The notes: generated by a model not told the origin, from the letters alone. A DNA stretch of 64,000 nt from Chloranthus sessilifolius (GCA_021018995.1 CM037585.1:68760646-68824645), one strand, 5' to 3'. Positions 45,925 through 57,631 are shown, counted from the first letter of the stretch. Translations and numbers: made by a program.

Positions 45925-46505
45925 TTTGGCCAATTGCACGCCCTATGGGGTGCGCTCAATTGGTCGGTGAATTTCAATTATGCTTTGTGTCTAGTGCGCA
46001 CAATTGAATTATGCGCCCTGTATCAGGCGCACAAACACTTCGAGTTGGTGACTGACTCAGTGAGTGACCAGCTGACTGGCTCAGTCGGGTACCATAGTGC
46101 TAGTCTAATTAGACTAATTGCATGTGTAGTTTAGTACGCACAATTAATTAAGCACCTGAATTCACGCGCTTAATAGGGAATTTTTGGCGGTCTAGGGAGT
46201 TAGAGGCGAGGTTTGCTTAGGAACCAATTATACGCCTGTGCGGAGGCACATAATATGATTGCATGCTCTAGGTAGGGTGTATAATCCTGTCTTAGGCAGT
46301 TTTAGAAGGGTAGAAGGCCAGTCCAAAATGGACTAATTGTGCACTGGGTATAAAGCGTGTAATATGATTATGCGCTCCTGAGAGGGCGCATAATCAAGGT
46401 CTTAGGCGGTCCTCAGGAAGTGAAATCTTGGTCCAAGAGGGACCAATTGTGCACCAGCCATGGGGTGTGCAATCGAGTTATCCATGCTGTACGGGGCACA
46501 TAATT
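45925..46505. repeat. ATTGYGC / GCRCAAT palindrome cluster in the D LTR
   Basis: Paired words such as CAATTGCACGCCC with GGGTGCGCTCAATTG, GTGCGCACAATTG with AATTATGCGCCC, CAGGCGCACAA, TTATGCGCTCC with GGGCGCATAATC, and CAATTGTGCACC with GGTGTGCAATCG. Each pair forms a small stem of about 10-13 bases. Confidence 0.75.
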
Positions 46506-46717
46506 CAGGACCAACCTGGATTTGAGCCTGGTCCGAGCCACAGAGCTATTGTTTCAGCCTGGGCCTCAACCATGTACTATTGTTTCAGTGTATGATCCCC
46601 GTATAGGGTTTTAAAGTCTTAAAAAAAGGTTAGTCCTTTTTCAGAGATCGTGGGCAAGGGAAAAGGTTGACTGAACAAGTTTGTATATCTCGAGAGGACA
46701 AAATGGGGGTGTCTACA

Positions 46718-46730
46718 GATGCCCCTCTTC
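46718..46730 (-). other. Polypurine tract of D
   Basis: Minus strand GAAGAGGGGCATC directly before the LTR start TGTAGACACC. Confidence 0.8.
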
Positions 46731-47330
46731 GGCACGTTCTTGCGGAGTAAGAATGCATCGAAGAAGTAGACACCCCTCATCCGAGGGACATTCTTGTTTT
46801 TTGTGAGAAATCATAAATGTGAACTGGGGATGCTGACATGAGATGCTTGGCTTTCTTATTTATTAGCATAAGCTAAAATGGAGTATTCGAAGGCCCAGTG
46901 GTAGGTGTCGAAAGGCGGATTCTATGCCGTGAATGCGAGTGACATCCCGCCGCATATTGCGATGCGCTGCTAGTTGCAGTCAATGGGGTAAAAAAGGCAT
47001 CATATAATCCGTGGGTGCAAGGGGCATCCCGTCGCATATCATGACTTGCTGAAGGGGCAGTCAAACGGTAAAATAGTCGATATCTTGATCTGCAGGTGCA
47101 AGGGGCAATCAAACAGAGGGATATTCAACACAATCGAGGTCATACGAATGTCCAGAGATAAGGTCTAGAGACCGATAATAAGATAAAATATCATGTAATG
47201 GCGAAGGCTTTCACAAGTCATGTCAGACCGGGTGCGTCATTGCTCACACCAATGGCACGTCAGGTGTCCCTTTTCCAGTGGACATTTATGATATCTCAGA
47301 GTTGAATATATTTAGTGTTTGGTTTCTCAG
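46731..47330. repeat. Degenerate repeats in the D 3' spacer
   Basis: Units of about 85 bases with GCATCCCGTCGCATAT, GCAGTCAA(A/T)(C/G)GG and GGTAAAA (anchors near 46940, 47020, 47100). No gene. Confidence 0.5.
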
Positions 47331-47734
47331 GGGAAGAACGGATTAGAGTGGTGAGAAGTGAAAGTTTGACAGATAGGAGTTCATTATTTTTTGTTGTTTT
47401 TATTATTATTTTTTTAAAATTTGGGAATTTAACTTAAGATCAATTCGGTTGTAAATCTTTAAAAAATGTGGCTTTCGAGATATCACTGAGCAGATCCACC
47501 AGTATGGGATTTGTGGACCCAACCGTTTATGTGGTTGTCAAGATGACACTTGATATGTTTGATGCTCCGTCTAACCTTCCTGTGATTACTGATGATTGTC
47601 ACTTATGGAAGGACTACAGTGATTCACGGATAGAGAGAGATGGGTTTTAAAGATATTTGACTTAATATTAACTAATTATATTTTATATAAATATCGAGTA
47701 TAAGGAGGGGGTGATAATACTTACCTGTTTTATT

Positions 47735-48870
47735 ACTTGTTGGGGCTTTTGTGTATGATGGGACTCGTTGGTTGTTGTAGTGGCGTCGCAATGGGACGTA
47801 AGAGGATTTCCTCTCTTTACTTCTACTACCACTGGACTTGAGGGTCACCAATGTGGTAGGAATGTCTTGGGGAGGTTAGGTTTGTGATGGGACATGGCGG
47901 TCCTCTCCTTATGGTCATGTGCTATAGTGAGACCCGTTGATTGTAAATGTGATGGGACCTAAGGGGAACTCTGATGATATGTTCGTGCTGGAACGTGGTA
48001 TTTGATGGGTGTGATGGCATGTTGGAGGGTTTCCTCTCTTCTCCTAATTTTTGTAATGGTAGGGGGTTCGCTGGTTATCACGCGATGGGACGGTGGAGGG
48101 TCTATCCTCCTCTACTGCCAGTGAGTGTATTTTTCGATTGAGGTGGAGTTTGATGAATGCTGCGTGACAAGGGATTTAGGAAGTGGGCTCTCTGGTTTTG
48201 CAATGAGACATGATCGAGCCTTCCCCTCTATTGGTTATGCAAAGTTATGCGATGGGATTTCGGGGAGGTATGATTTGTGATGGGGTCTGAAAGGTTCGAC
48301 TCTCTGCGATGGGGCATTGACTGAGTCTTCCCTTCTTGACGGGATGTGTCTGAGCGTCTTGGGTAGTAATGTCGCGATGAGACAGGTTTGTGATGGGATC
48401 AAGTAGTGGGTGCATCATGATGGGACATGTGTATGAGTGTGTATGGGGTCTGGTCTGATGATCCCTTTGTTACTTCGATGTTGTGATGGGATAGTGATGG
48501 TGTTTTCTTCTTTGGCGAATCTTGGTTATGCAATGGATTTAAGTTAGTTTGAATGGTGCCTAGGATCGTGACAGGATTTGATTTGGTCTTGGTGGTATAA
48601 TAGGATTTTCAGGAGGCTCATTCTTGATTCTTCATGATAGGACATTAGTCGAGCCTTCCTTAGGTTGTGTTGGCATGCTAGGTCGAGAGGTGAAGTTTTA
48701 GTGTCATGGTGGGGCATAGTTGACTTGTGCTGATATGTTTGAATGTTGCAAGTCTTGCTGCGGTGGGACGCATGTGTGGTCCACGACTATCTCTCTAGCG
48801 ACCTGTAGGCTACACGGTGGGATGGAGGAGAAAGAGGGATTCTGATCGAGATGGGACAAAGGGGTGTGAG
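47735..48870. repeat. GATGGGAC degenerate repeat region of D
   Basis: The word (C/T)GATGGGAC or a one-base variant occurs more than fifteen times in about 1.1 kb (for example near 47755, 47885, 47960, 48083, 48255, 48395, 48420, 48485, 48840), usually with TCCTCTC-like text between copies. It is not coding in a stable frame. Confidence 0.6.
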
Positions 48871-48944
48871 GGTGTGCGTTTTGTCTGAAATGTAGTCGTA
48901 GCCGAGTATTGCACGCAGGGTACCAGTCATTCAACTAAATTGTG

Positions 48945-49340
48945 CGATGGGTTGAGTGCGAGTGATTATGAGATTAGAGAGGTGATTGCGCGTTACTGTA
49001 AGCGTGTGCAATGTCATTATGCATGTTACAGACAGCGTGCAATTGAAGCATCACAGGGCGGCAGAGTGGAGGTGTTCGACTCGAATTCCATGCCTGAGTA
49101 TCAACGTGTAATCTTATTATGCACTATAGTCTTTGTGCATAATCGGAGCGTCGCTAGGTTACCCTGCGGGTGTCCCTTTGGATTCCGCACAGTAATAGGG
49201 ACGTAGAATTTCATTATGCGCAAGATTAGTTGCACGTAATATTTTTGTCGGGATTGTGTACTGGCGAAAGTTCAATTGCACGCCCCTTGTGATTGCATTT
49301 AAGCGTTGCTATATATGCACATAATTTTATTGCACATTTC
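48945..49340. repeat. ATTGYGC palindrome cluster upstream of the D antisense ORF
   Basis: ATTGCGCG, GTGTGCAATG, TTATGCATG, GCGTGCAATTG, TTATGCACT with TGTGCATAATC, TTATGCGCAAG, TTGCACG and CAATTGCACGCCCC: the same word set as in the D LTR. Confidence 0.7.
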
Positions 49341-49368
49341 ATTTCGGGTGTTTAATCAAGCGGGTGTC

Positions 49369-49376
49369 TATAAATA
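49369..49376 (+). promoter_or_regulatory. TATA box of the D antisense ORF
   Basis: TATAAATA on the plus strand, directly after the palindrome cluster, followed by a CT-rich leader with CTCTCGAGTT about 55 bases on, as in the D LTR promoter. The two promoters therefore look homologous but point in opposite directions. Confidence 0.65.
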
Positions 49377-50436
49377 CCCAAGTTCCTTTCATTTTTCTTC
49401 ATTCTTTCCTATTTTTCTCTAACTCTCGAGTTTTAATGATAACTTGTAATCCACCCATCGGATTTTGATGTCGTTTCTTCCTATATTTGTGGTTTCATGT
49501 AATCTTCAGTCTGAGGTGGCTTCAGACAGTGGTGTGATCTTGAGAATGAGCGGCATTGGGAAGGAGGAGGTCGGCCTTCACATCGGTTCATTTTAGGGAG
49601 CAGTGAAGGCAACATTGAGGGGATGAGTGGTGGAGGAGGAGAAGATGGTGGAAGGGGAGGTGTTATAAGTGGAGGGATGTGTTCCCCAACCAATCCTTCA
49701 TCTCACCTTCTGAAGCCTCCGATTGGGCACTCCGAGCTCGGGCCTTTGGGCTTTGTTTTCATTTTGGGTTGTAAATTAAGTATTTAGGTTTTCGTTTTGG
49801 GTTGTATATTCAGGAGGTATGCCTCCGGTGACATTTGTAAAAGGATTTGAATATGAATAAAATGTTTGTTGTGTTTATTTGGAGCATTTATTTTAGATTA
49901 AATTTTATTCTTTAATTCTGCAATTTGAGGGTTTTTTTATATTTAAGGTCCGAGGTATTTTGTTTTAGTCCTATATTTGATTTTGGATATGGTTTAACGT
50001 TTAACTTGAAAGGGTTCAAGATGGGTGTCAGGTGTCTTTATCCTATTGGTTTATCTCTTCTGGTGGACTTGAGTTTCTAAAAGAGGTGAGTGTTGTATGT
50101 TTATTGGTCTATATAACTTTGTGGTGGATTAGTGTTCCTAAAGGGGGTAAGTGTCTTGTTTTAATGAAGATAGATGGCTTATAAGCAAGACACTTGTCAT
50201 TTTGTGGTTCAGGGAGCATAAGTTATAAATGGGGGGTTAAGGGCTTGGTTTTTATTTGGAATTTTATTTCAAGTTGGGGAAAGACTTGGGGCATTTTTTT
50301 TTATCATTTAAGAGTTAGGGCATTTTTCATTATTATTCTAAGGCATTTTTTTGGTTTAATTTTCTTCTTTTCTTTGTATTTCGGGCGTTAAACCCTAAAT
50401 GGATTGTAATTTTTATTTATTTATTATTGTTGAGGA
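49377..50436 (+). other. Long leader or first-intron region of the D antisense ORF
   Basis: CT-rich, then GT/A-rich noncoding sequence with poly-adenylation-like AATAAA near 49857. I can identify no reliable exon here. Confidence 0.35.
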
Positions 50437-51514
50437 TGAGCGGTCCAAATTGAGGACTTTAGAGTTGGGGGGACCAGGGTTATCGGGGCACGCGATGAGG
50501 CGGATGCCCGAGAGTTCCTATGGTGGTTTCAAGATATAGGTGGTGGTCAACTCTTTATCTGCCCTTTTCATGGGAGTGATTCTTTTACAGTCAGTGGTCC
50601 TGATCAGCCTCCGCTATGAGGGAGAGACTGGTTGCATCAAAGCAGGGCAACTTGGGTGCGAGCGTTCGCGGAGCACTGGACGCGCTTCACAGGGCGATGG
50701 AGTAGACGGGATGTGCTCCTTGTCCAGACGAGGAAATGTTGCAATCCTTGACAGACTCGGTCTTCCAGGCAAGGACCTCAGAGGATGGGCTGAGGGTTTA
50801 GCTTGCAGAGATGCAATGATCTCTGGTGAGTATTTTTGTTTGCGAATTTGTTCACTTCCATCTCTAATCGTGCCTAGTTTTAGCCTTATTTGGTTCCTGT
50901 TTATCAAACTGAGAGGGAGAGCAAGGTCTCCAAGCATGCAGCATTGCTCGGGTCTTACTGTAGCTAGCAGCAGGTTGATCGGGCTGTGGCGGCTAGCCTA
51001 TGCTTTGAGATTGATCAACTGGTAAGTGCTTGTTTTGTTTTTCATTTGTTCTATTAGCATTTTATTGATGTCGTCAGGTCTGATGTGTTCGTTGATACTT
51101 GCAGAAAGTGGAGCTTTCCGCTGCTGGGGCTTCTGCTCCAACATTCGACCCGTCTTCAGTCGCTTCTTCCAATCAGGAGGATCCGGCGATGGCTCAGCTC
51201 CGAGCGGAGCTAGAGCGCTGGGTAAGTTTCCTTAGCTCTTTTGAGTGATCTGAACTTGCGTTGTTTAACAGTTTGTTAATGTTGAGTCATGTCTTTTCAG
51301 TGCCACCTTACTGAGGATCTTCAGGCGAGGGAGGTGACTGCTGCTTCCCTGCGCCCAGAGAGTCAGGTATTTTATGTGTAGTTTGTTTGGTTCTTATTTC
51401 GTTTGCTAATCAATTTTATCTGACGAGTTTTATGTTTATTTGGTTCATGTGCAAGTTATTCCTGACTCTGATCTCAAGGCTCCTCCTCAGGGGTCGACTC
51501 TCACTCCTTCCCAG
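50437..51514 (+). pseudogene. Antisense ORF of element D, exons before the C insertion
   Basis: Function unknown. Probable exons are about 50437-50825 (donor GTGAGT), about 50914-51021 (donor GTAAGT), 51105-51221 (39 codons, acceptor TTGCAG, donor GTAAGT), 51301-51366 (22 codons, acceptor TTTTCAG, donor GTATTT) and 51455-51514 (20 codons, acceptor now GCAAG, donor GTATAT). The last three are whole-codon, phase-0 exons. Encoded text includes QQVDRAVAASLCFEIDQL, DPAMAQLRAELERW and CHLTEDLQAREVTA, giving a helical, coiled-coil-like protein. A stop near 50959 and a shifted frame in the first exon show decay. Antisense ORFs between pol and 3' LTR are known for Tat elements. A decayed host gene is the alternative. 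Confidence 0.5.
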
Positions 51515-51528
51515 GTATATTTGATTAG

Positions 51529-51533
51529 AGTGG
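51529..51533. repeat. Target site duplication of element C, left copy (AGTGG)
   Basis: AGTGG here against TGTGG at 63643-63647: four of five bases match. Confidence 0.65.
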
Positions 51534-53011
51534 TGGTTGATCTTGTTATGTATATTAAAATTATGTTTAAACTCAAGTCTTAACCTATTGTAAGCACACA
51601 ATGGAAATCATAGTACTAGCATAGGATCGTTCCCACGAGGAGGTTTATTTAGCTAATTACTTCTTATCTATTTCTTCTATTTAAATTCTTATCTTAAAAA
51701 CTTCTATTTACCTTTAAGATCTAATCTACTAGAGAAATATGAATAAAAGAATGGTTTCTAATCTAAAGTGCATAAAATAAATCTAAAGTTTCCTTCTTCA
51801 GATTGGGTCGTCAATCCCAATCTTCAGCTATCGAATATTTATGAAAGTAAACGGTACCGTTACACCATATCTCTAGTTTCTTAGCATTAGTCGTCAATCA
51901 AGTCTAAGATCCTATCAATATAGATTTAATCTAATCAACAACTTCCTAAAATCTGGGCGTCAATCAAACCTTAGAAAACTGAAGATAGAAAAGTAAAAAC
52001 CGTTACACTAATCTGCAAATTCTAACCTGAGTTGTCAATTCAAATTAAAACTTGGAGATGTTTGCAAAGCTGTAAATAAAAGAAAATAAAATCCCAACTA
52101 GAAAGCAAATAAATATATCTTTCACCCCTCAACCGCAGTCGTCAATTGCTTCTGAGAAACTAGGATATCTACACTAATCTTCAGCATTCAATTGCAGTCG
52201 TCAATTGCTCTTAAGAAACTTTTGATATCTAATCTACTCTAACTATTATACACTACTTTGATTGGAAGAAAATCCAACCTTAGGCGTCAATTGATGCTGA
52301 AATTCTTCAATTTTTATTCCAATACCAAGCTCTCTTATTTATAGATCATAAGGATTCGGTTTACAAAGACTTCTAATTGTAATAAAAGAAACTACTAAAA
52401 ATAAAAGATTCCTAATTAAACTCTAATTCCTAAGTTTTCTTTCCTTGCTTAGATGGTAGATGTGCTTCTAGATTGTTCTCCTTTATTTAAGCAACCGAGA
52501 TTTCCTAAAGCTTATCTTCATCAATCTTCTCAGATCCGTGATTCACCAGACTTCTAATCTTATATATCTTCTAATTTTGTTTATGGCGGTATAATATGTA
52601 TGTGATCAACAACAACAACAACAACAGGAAAGCTTCTTTTCTGGGAAATCGCAAATCATAATTTCTCATTTTCTTCTTTTTTTTAGAAAATTGTTAAATA
52701 ACAATTTTCTATCTTTCATAGCTTCCTCAATTGATGATTCTCTGAATTACAATTTTTTGCTTTTCTTCTTTTTTATCTCTTTTTGTAGAATCGTAAATTA
52801 CGATTCTTTGACTTTTAGTAGGTGAAAAATGTCTTTTTTGTTCAATCGTATTTCTTATTGCCTTTTGAGTTTATTTTGATGAATATTAATACTTTTACTC
52901 TATTTCTTTGGTTATCTCTAATATCTGTATATCATCAACTTGTTAGTAACAAACTATGGCCTAGCATCACAATGTTAAGCATGATAAAATGGTAAATTAT
53001 GTGACTGATCA
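51534..53011 (-). repeat. 3' LTR of element C
   Basis: TGGTTGATC...ACTGATCA. TATAAATA on the minus strand at 52336-52343, with AATCG-type palindromes upstream (52640-52806), including the 19-base GAATCGTAAATTACGATTC (52788-52806) and AAATTGTTAAATAACAATTT near 52688. A CAA microsatellite is at 52607-52627. Confidence 0.9.
52336..52343 (-). promoter_or_regulatory. TATA box in the 3' LTR of C
   Basis: Minus strand TATAAATA; counterpart of 62967-62974. Confidence 0.65.
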
Positions 53012-53023
53012 CACCCCCAAACT
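53012..53023 (-). other. Polypurine tract of C
   Basis: Minus strand AGTTTGGGGGTG directly before the LTR start TGATCAGT. Confidence 0.8.
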
Positions 53024-53083
53024 TATGTTTTACTACTCCCTAGCAAACAAGGAAACATAAAATATCTAAACTATGAATTTAAC

Positions 53084-53166
53084 TGCCACTTTCGTAGGGA
53101 GTACGATTGCATTTAACGGATGCACCAAGCCTTTAAATCTCAGGTGATCCCTAGTGGAGGAGTTGT
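53084..53166 (-). other. Conserved noncoding block of C (part 1; continues at 55334)
   Basis: TGCCACTTTCGTAGGGA, ACCAAGCCTTT and GTGATCCCTAGTGGAGGAG match B at 13241-13325. F is inserted in the block. The matching continues at 55334-55378 (AGTCTCCTGA, CCTACAAACTT). Confidence 0.7.
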
Positions 53167-55333
53167 TGTGACAGCCCGAATTTCGGCGTCCCGAAATCCG
53201 TGCCATCAGCACGACTTTCAAGGCCGTGCCCTGGGTCCTTTGCAACACAAAGATATATGCAAGCCAAAACTGAAATTGAAGCACACTTAGCTACCCTAAA
53301 TCGAAATCTCAAAATAATATATTTGGTCTCGCAAGGCTGTCCTTGTCCCATGCCAATTCATGGACATAAGGACATACCCAAATTTTAAATGATAATTATT
53401 CATCCTAGATGTTTAATCAAGAGACAGAAATTAAAGCATTCGAAATAGAGAGGCTCGATATACCAAGCCATACATAATACTCTCTCAACTCACTCTCAGA
53501 GTATGCAGCGGGTTTCCTAGAAGAATTCCTCGGGAGGAGGTTCCGACTCTTCTGTGGCCACGAACACCGAGGCCCTTGGATTAACTTCTCCCGAAGTCTA
53601 TGCTGCCGCTAGTCCTGGACCTGCGATGTATAGTCTAAGGGGTGAGCTACATCCTAGCTCCGTAGGGAAAACAAAAGAACATATAGATCATCCTTCACAC
53701 ATATGTCAAGAATCTAACCAAAGATAGAATTTTCAAGAAATCACTTATGTACCACAATTTGAGTAACAGGAATAACCCAATGGTTCCGACCAATACTTAG
53801 CATATTTTTGTTTATTTTCCTTATAGGTTTGGTTGTGAATTTGGCCTAATCACTTAAATCTTAACTTAAGTAGTCCTCGAGCAATATAGCATCGAGCCCC
53901 GATGGAATACCCGCCATCGTCGTCTAACTAGACAGTTGTTGTGTGTATTCCCTGGGAATACTGCCCGAGCCCCTTTCTCATAGGCGGCGGGATCTATTCT
54001 CAATCTACATCCCTGGGATGTGTTATAAATGTACGGATTGGCCGCCGTACCGGTCACGGATATCCTGCCGAGTCAGTCGTGGGTATCCCGCCACGTCGGT
54101 GGGGTATTCTAATCAACCTTAAATAATAAAAATATCAATGTGCTTTACATATAGTTATTCACCGTGATTGTGCTAAATATATTACATTAGGCCTTATCAT
54201 GTTACCCTTGTTTCTCTTTTTGTTTTCTTACGCATCCCTGGGATGCCACTTGCTTCTATTGTATTTCTCGTCCCCTGGGGACCTCAGGATTTTCCACATT
54301 GTAACACACACACACACCCTTATCATGAGGGTTTATGGAATATACACTATTTACATAGACTATACTACGCATATGAGTTCACAGAATAATGCACATGTTT
54401 CGAGAATATTCCCTACCTCGACGAATCTCAAGGCACGCCTGCTCGTGGAGGGTTATAATGCATCAACCTACATTTAAAAAATAGTTTTAGAACGATCTAA
54501 GGTCATTGGGGTGTATGACTCCCAAGTTTCTTATATTAGAAAACCAAGATCTGAGTGGTCACCAGACCTCGCTCGCGCGGCCATTTATCCTCGCTCGAGC
54601 GGTCACTTGACCTCGCTCGAGCGGTCTCTTGACCTCGCTCGAGCGGTCAAATCGAGATCGCTCGAGCGGTTAAATCGAGCTTTCGAATTATACTGTGGAC
54701 CCTCGCTCGAGCGAGCTCCCCTTTAGTTTTAGGGACCGCTCGAGCGAGCCCAGAGTCATACTTTTCTCTGTTCATCCTCGCTCGAGCGAGCCTTTTTAGA
54801 CCGCTCGAGCGAGGAACAATGATTTGTCCCTCGATCCGATCGAGAACAGATTTCCATCCACTTTTTTTTTCTAATCTCATACAAGCAACATTTATCCAAC
54901 ATCTTTCCTACTATTCAAAACATTCCTAGGCATCTATCATGTTTTTAACGTACCTCTAACGATGAATCACGCACAGGTCCGATTTATGATTTGAATATCT
55001 ACTAGGCTATCCGGCCTCCCTGGTTCTTCCTCCCGTCATTTCCTCTGATCTCCTTTGCCGACCTAAGTCTCAACGAACCCTAGTTCTCTACCAGGCTCTT
55101 TTCTTCATTCTCTCTATATTCTCCTTCTCTCTATTTAGGTTAGAATAGAGTTACGTAAAGGTTTCTCTCTCTCTCTCTCTTTCACTTTTATATCTAAAAG
55201 TTAGGGATATACTAGTGTGTTTCCCATGTACACACTTAATGTGTTTTCGGTCGTTTTGGTCTCCTTGTGAAACACATATACCTATGTGTGTATGCGTGCC
55301 GTGCACTCATCTCAAAAATCTGCGGTTGTGACA
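53167..55333 (+). mobile_element. F: solo LTR of another gypsy family
   Basis: 2167 bases, TGTGACAGCCCG...GGTTGTGACA, flanked by exact GTTGT duplications (53162-53166 and 55334-55338). No internal region, so it arose by LTR-LTR recombination. The TGTGACAGCCC start and CT-rich, AACCCTAG-bearing leader-like text near 55080 suggest a plus orientation. A CT repeat lies at 55161-55182. It contains the GCTCGAGC palindrome array (54567-54814). Confidence 0.9.
54567..54814. repeat. GCTCGAGC palindrome array in solo LTR F
   Basis: Eight copies of the self-complementary core GCTCGAGC plus one variant (GCTCGCGCGG) in 250 bases, flanked as CTCGCTCGAGCGG in the left half and CTCGCTCGAGCGAG or CCGCTCGAGCGAG in the right half. 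Confidence 0.95.
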
Positions 55334-55338
55334 GTTGT

Positions 55339-57349
55339 AGTCTCCTGAAGGATTTTAGTAAAGTTACCTACAAACTTGAAATATTTTTAGATTTTTTAAA
55401 ATATCAATTTCTTTTCTATACTAAAATTTAGATTTTATATACTAATAATCATTATATGTTCATTATTTTTTCAAAAATCTTCCAATTTTTTACCTTTAAC
55501 TTTCCATCATTGTAATCATCTTTTATCAGAACTCAATAATTTCAATTCGGTATAGCGTGGAGTGCGTGCATATTAGTGAAAAGTTTATTCATCATAGATT
55601 TTTCTAAACTGTAATTTTGAGAAAATATTTTCATCAAAATTCTCACTTATTTGCTTACTCTCCAAAATAATCAAAAATTTTCAGGTTCTCATAATATTGT
55701 AGATATATATATATGAAAATTTCATAGGACAATTAACTAAGAAGATTAATCTTATGGAAAGAATAATTAATTCTGTTCATATAATTTCTTTATTTATTCA
55801 TATTATCTATTTTATACATCTCTATTAGACTCATATTTTTACAAATCGTAAATCACAAAGGTCTTTCCTTCAGCTTGTAATGGGGCTTTGGGTTTTCAGA
55901 AGGTTTCAAAGAAAAAGCTAAAGAGGATTCAAAATTATTTATGAGAATTTAGCTCTTCTTTCTCTTCTTCTTCTATATTGTTCAGCTTCAGTAAGTATCC
56001 TTATTTTGGATGACTTCTTCCTATTTCTTTTCTAGTATAAATCCTAATTTTTATTTTTTTTCATAGAATCGGCTTTTATGATTTCTTTTTCTTTTCCCAT
56101 AATTTCATACAATTATATTTCTTTTTACTTGTATCCTTTCTCAGCAGATCCTTTATCTGTTACGCATATGCTCTTTTCACTCCCTCTTCTTCCCTTCTTT
56201 TTAAGTTCTAAACTCTCAGAAATTATAAGGGTCAAAGGATAGAAAGCTTTGGATAGTACATATGGTTAAAGGTTTATAAAATTTTGATACAAAGAAATTC
56301 GGTTTCAGGCTTCTAATATGAGTTCAAAGGATGGAATGTTCTGGGATTTTGGGCTTTTTTGGCTCTGGTTTAACAAAAGATGGCCTTTGGTCATTTTCAC
56401 GATTTACTAATATGGATGTCTTAATGCTTTGATATATTCATTAGACAGTTCTAAACAAATAAATCATCATATTTACAAAATATCTTGATTCTAAGTTTAA
56501 CAATATGAGATTAATAGTAGAGAAGTTTAAGAAAATTTAGCATAAATAAAAATAGTCTCTCTTTCTCAGAAGAAAAAATAGGCTCTATAGCTCACTGGTT
56601 ATATTATTTTGAAACTATAATCTAAAATATATGCAATTTAGATCAATCATATAGTTTCAAACATTCTCCTGATACAGTGTTCTAGAGATGCTTCACTTTG
56701 AATTGTAACTATTTCTATTTTTATTTTAAACTACTACTATGATGGATTGCTAAGAATTTTGGATTGTCATATTTTCTTTATAAATCTCATATAATGATTA
56801 GCTAAAAACTCAAAAAAAAACAAAAACAATACTAATATATTATATTTTCAAAAATGGTATGTATATCCCCCCCAAACTTAAATAGGACAATGTCCTCATT
56901 GTGCATAATAGCGGACATACAAGAAAAATATTACCTATTACTGGGTTAGGCACCGGGTTTATAATATGCTAGAAGAATAACAAATCTTCCCCTCAAACTT
57001 AGGAGAAAAATGCTACTGGCTCGAAAAATGTTAGATGTTAGTAACATTGTTAGCAAAAATAGCAAAGATATCAAAGAAAGAAAACTATATATTTGTCATT
57101 ATATATATATATATATATATTTGTATATATATGAACTAATTACAGAAACATGGAAAGAAAATTAATTATATCAAAGAAATCCTAGAAAAAATCTAGACAC
57201 ATACTAAACTAAGACACTGACAGCAATGTCTAAGAGAAATCTTCAATGAAAATCGGTCCTCTGGCTTTTAAAATGTGGTCGCCCATAAAAAAAAGATAGG
57301 GACACACCCCAGAGGTGGGTGCATACAATAGAAAAGGGAAAAGGAAGGT
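55339..57349. other. Noncoding 3' region of C with a second polypurine-like block
   Basis: AT-rich and without a gene. Bases 56867-56912 (CCCCCCCAAACTTAAATAGGACA, TGTCCTCATTG) resemble 14804-14850 in B and the true polypurine tract region of A2. An AT microsatellite lies at 57098-57122. Confidence 0.5.
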
Positions 57350-57562
57350 TTAAGAAGATTTAGGAGGTGGGGGTGGAGGATGAGGAGTACGAGGTGTCGT
57401 CGCTTCCACCTGGGCTTGGATGGAGAAGGAGCCGAAGAGAGCTATGATTTCACTGATTAGCCAGCCTCGTTCTTCTAATATTGTCGTGATCTCGTCCTCG
57501 TGTTGTTGTATGAGGCAGGAAAAAGCCTCTGTGAATTCAGACCAATTTCGTGGATTTATCAT
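57350..57562 (-). CDS. Short accessory ORF of C (70 residues, proline-ended)
   Basis: Unrecognised. MINPRNWSEFTEAFSCLIQQHEDEI-type start, predicted helical with ILEERGWLISEIIALFGSF, then a TPRTPHPPPPPPKSS tail. The ATG at 57562 lies 70 bases after a minus-strand TATAAATA (57632-57639). Position, size, promoter spacing and proline-rich end parallel the 82-residue ORF of B, although sequence similarity is weak. It is undamaged, in contrast to every pol gene of C. Confidence 0.55.
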   Translation of the reverse strand: MINPRNWSEFTEAFSCLIQQHEDEITTILEERGWLISEIIALFGSFSIQAQVEATTPRTPHPPPPPPKSS

Positions 57563-57631
57563 TGTGAATATGTTGAAGATGAAGGGAGGGTGTAAATGGA
57601 ATGGAATGAAGGTACTGGAGATGTAAGATTG

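Larger units (their letters stand above)
44627..46717 (-). repeat. 3' LTR of element D
   Basis: 2091 bases. A minus-strand TATAAATAGG (45911-45920) separates an upstream palindrome-rich half (45925-46505) from a leader, A/G-rich minisatellite-like text (about 45330-45790, CTAGAACTAA units) and an AT-rich repeat with ACTAATTCTATT / TCTAATTAATT units of about 45 bases (44990-45230). Confidence 0.75.

Noticed and set aside
46712..46722. GTGTCTACAGATGC as an LTR end followed by a primer site for a plus-strand element
   Set aside because: It does not begin with TGG or match a tRNA end, while the reverse strand shows a clear polypurine tract before TGTAGACACC.
47468..47650. 60-residue plus-strand ORF (MAFEISLSRSTSMG start)
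   Set aside because: No recognisable domain, no repeat of it elsewhere, and a length expected by chance in the D spacer.
50540..51025. 161-residue plus-strand ORF read as a single-exon host gene
   Set aside because: It runs through a clear splice donor (GTGAGT at 50826) and an apparent intron, and only parts of it match exon-like text. It fits better as pieces of the spliced antisense ORF of D.
54567..54814. CRISPR-like regularly spaced repeats
   Set aside because: Spacers are unequal and share text, the cores are self-palindromes, and the context is a plant LTR.
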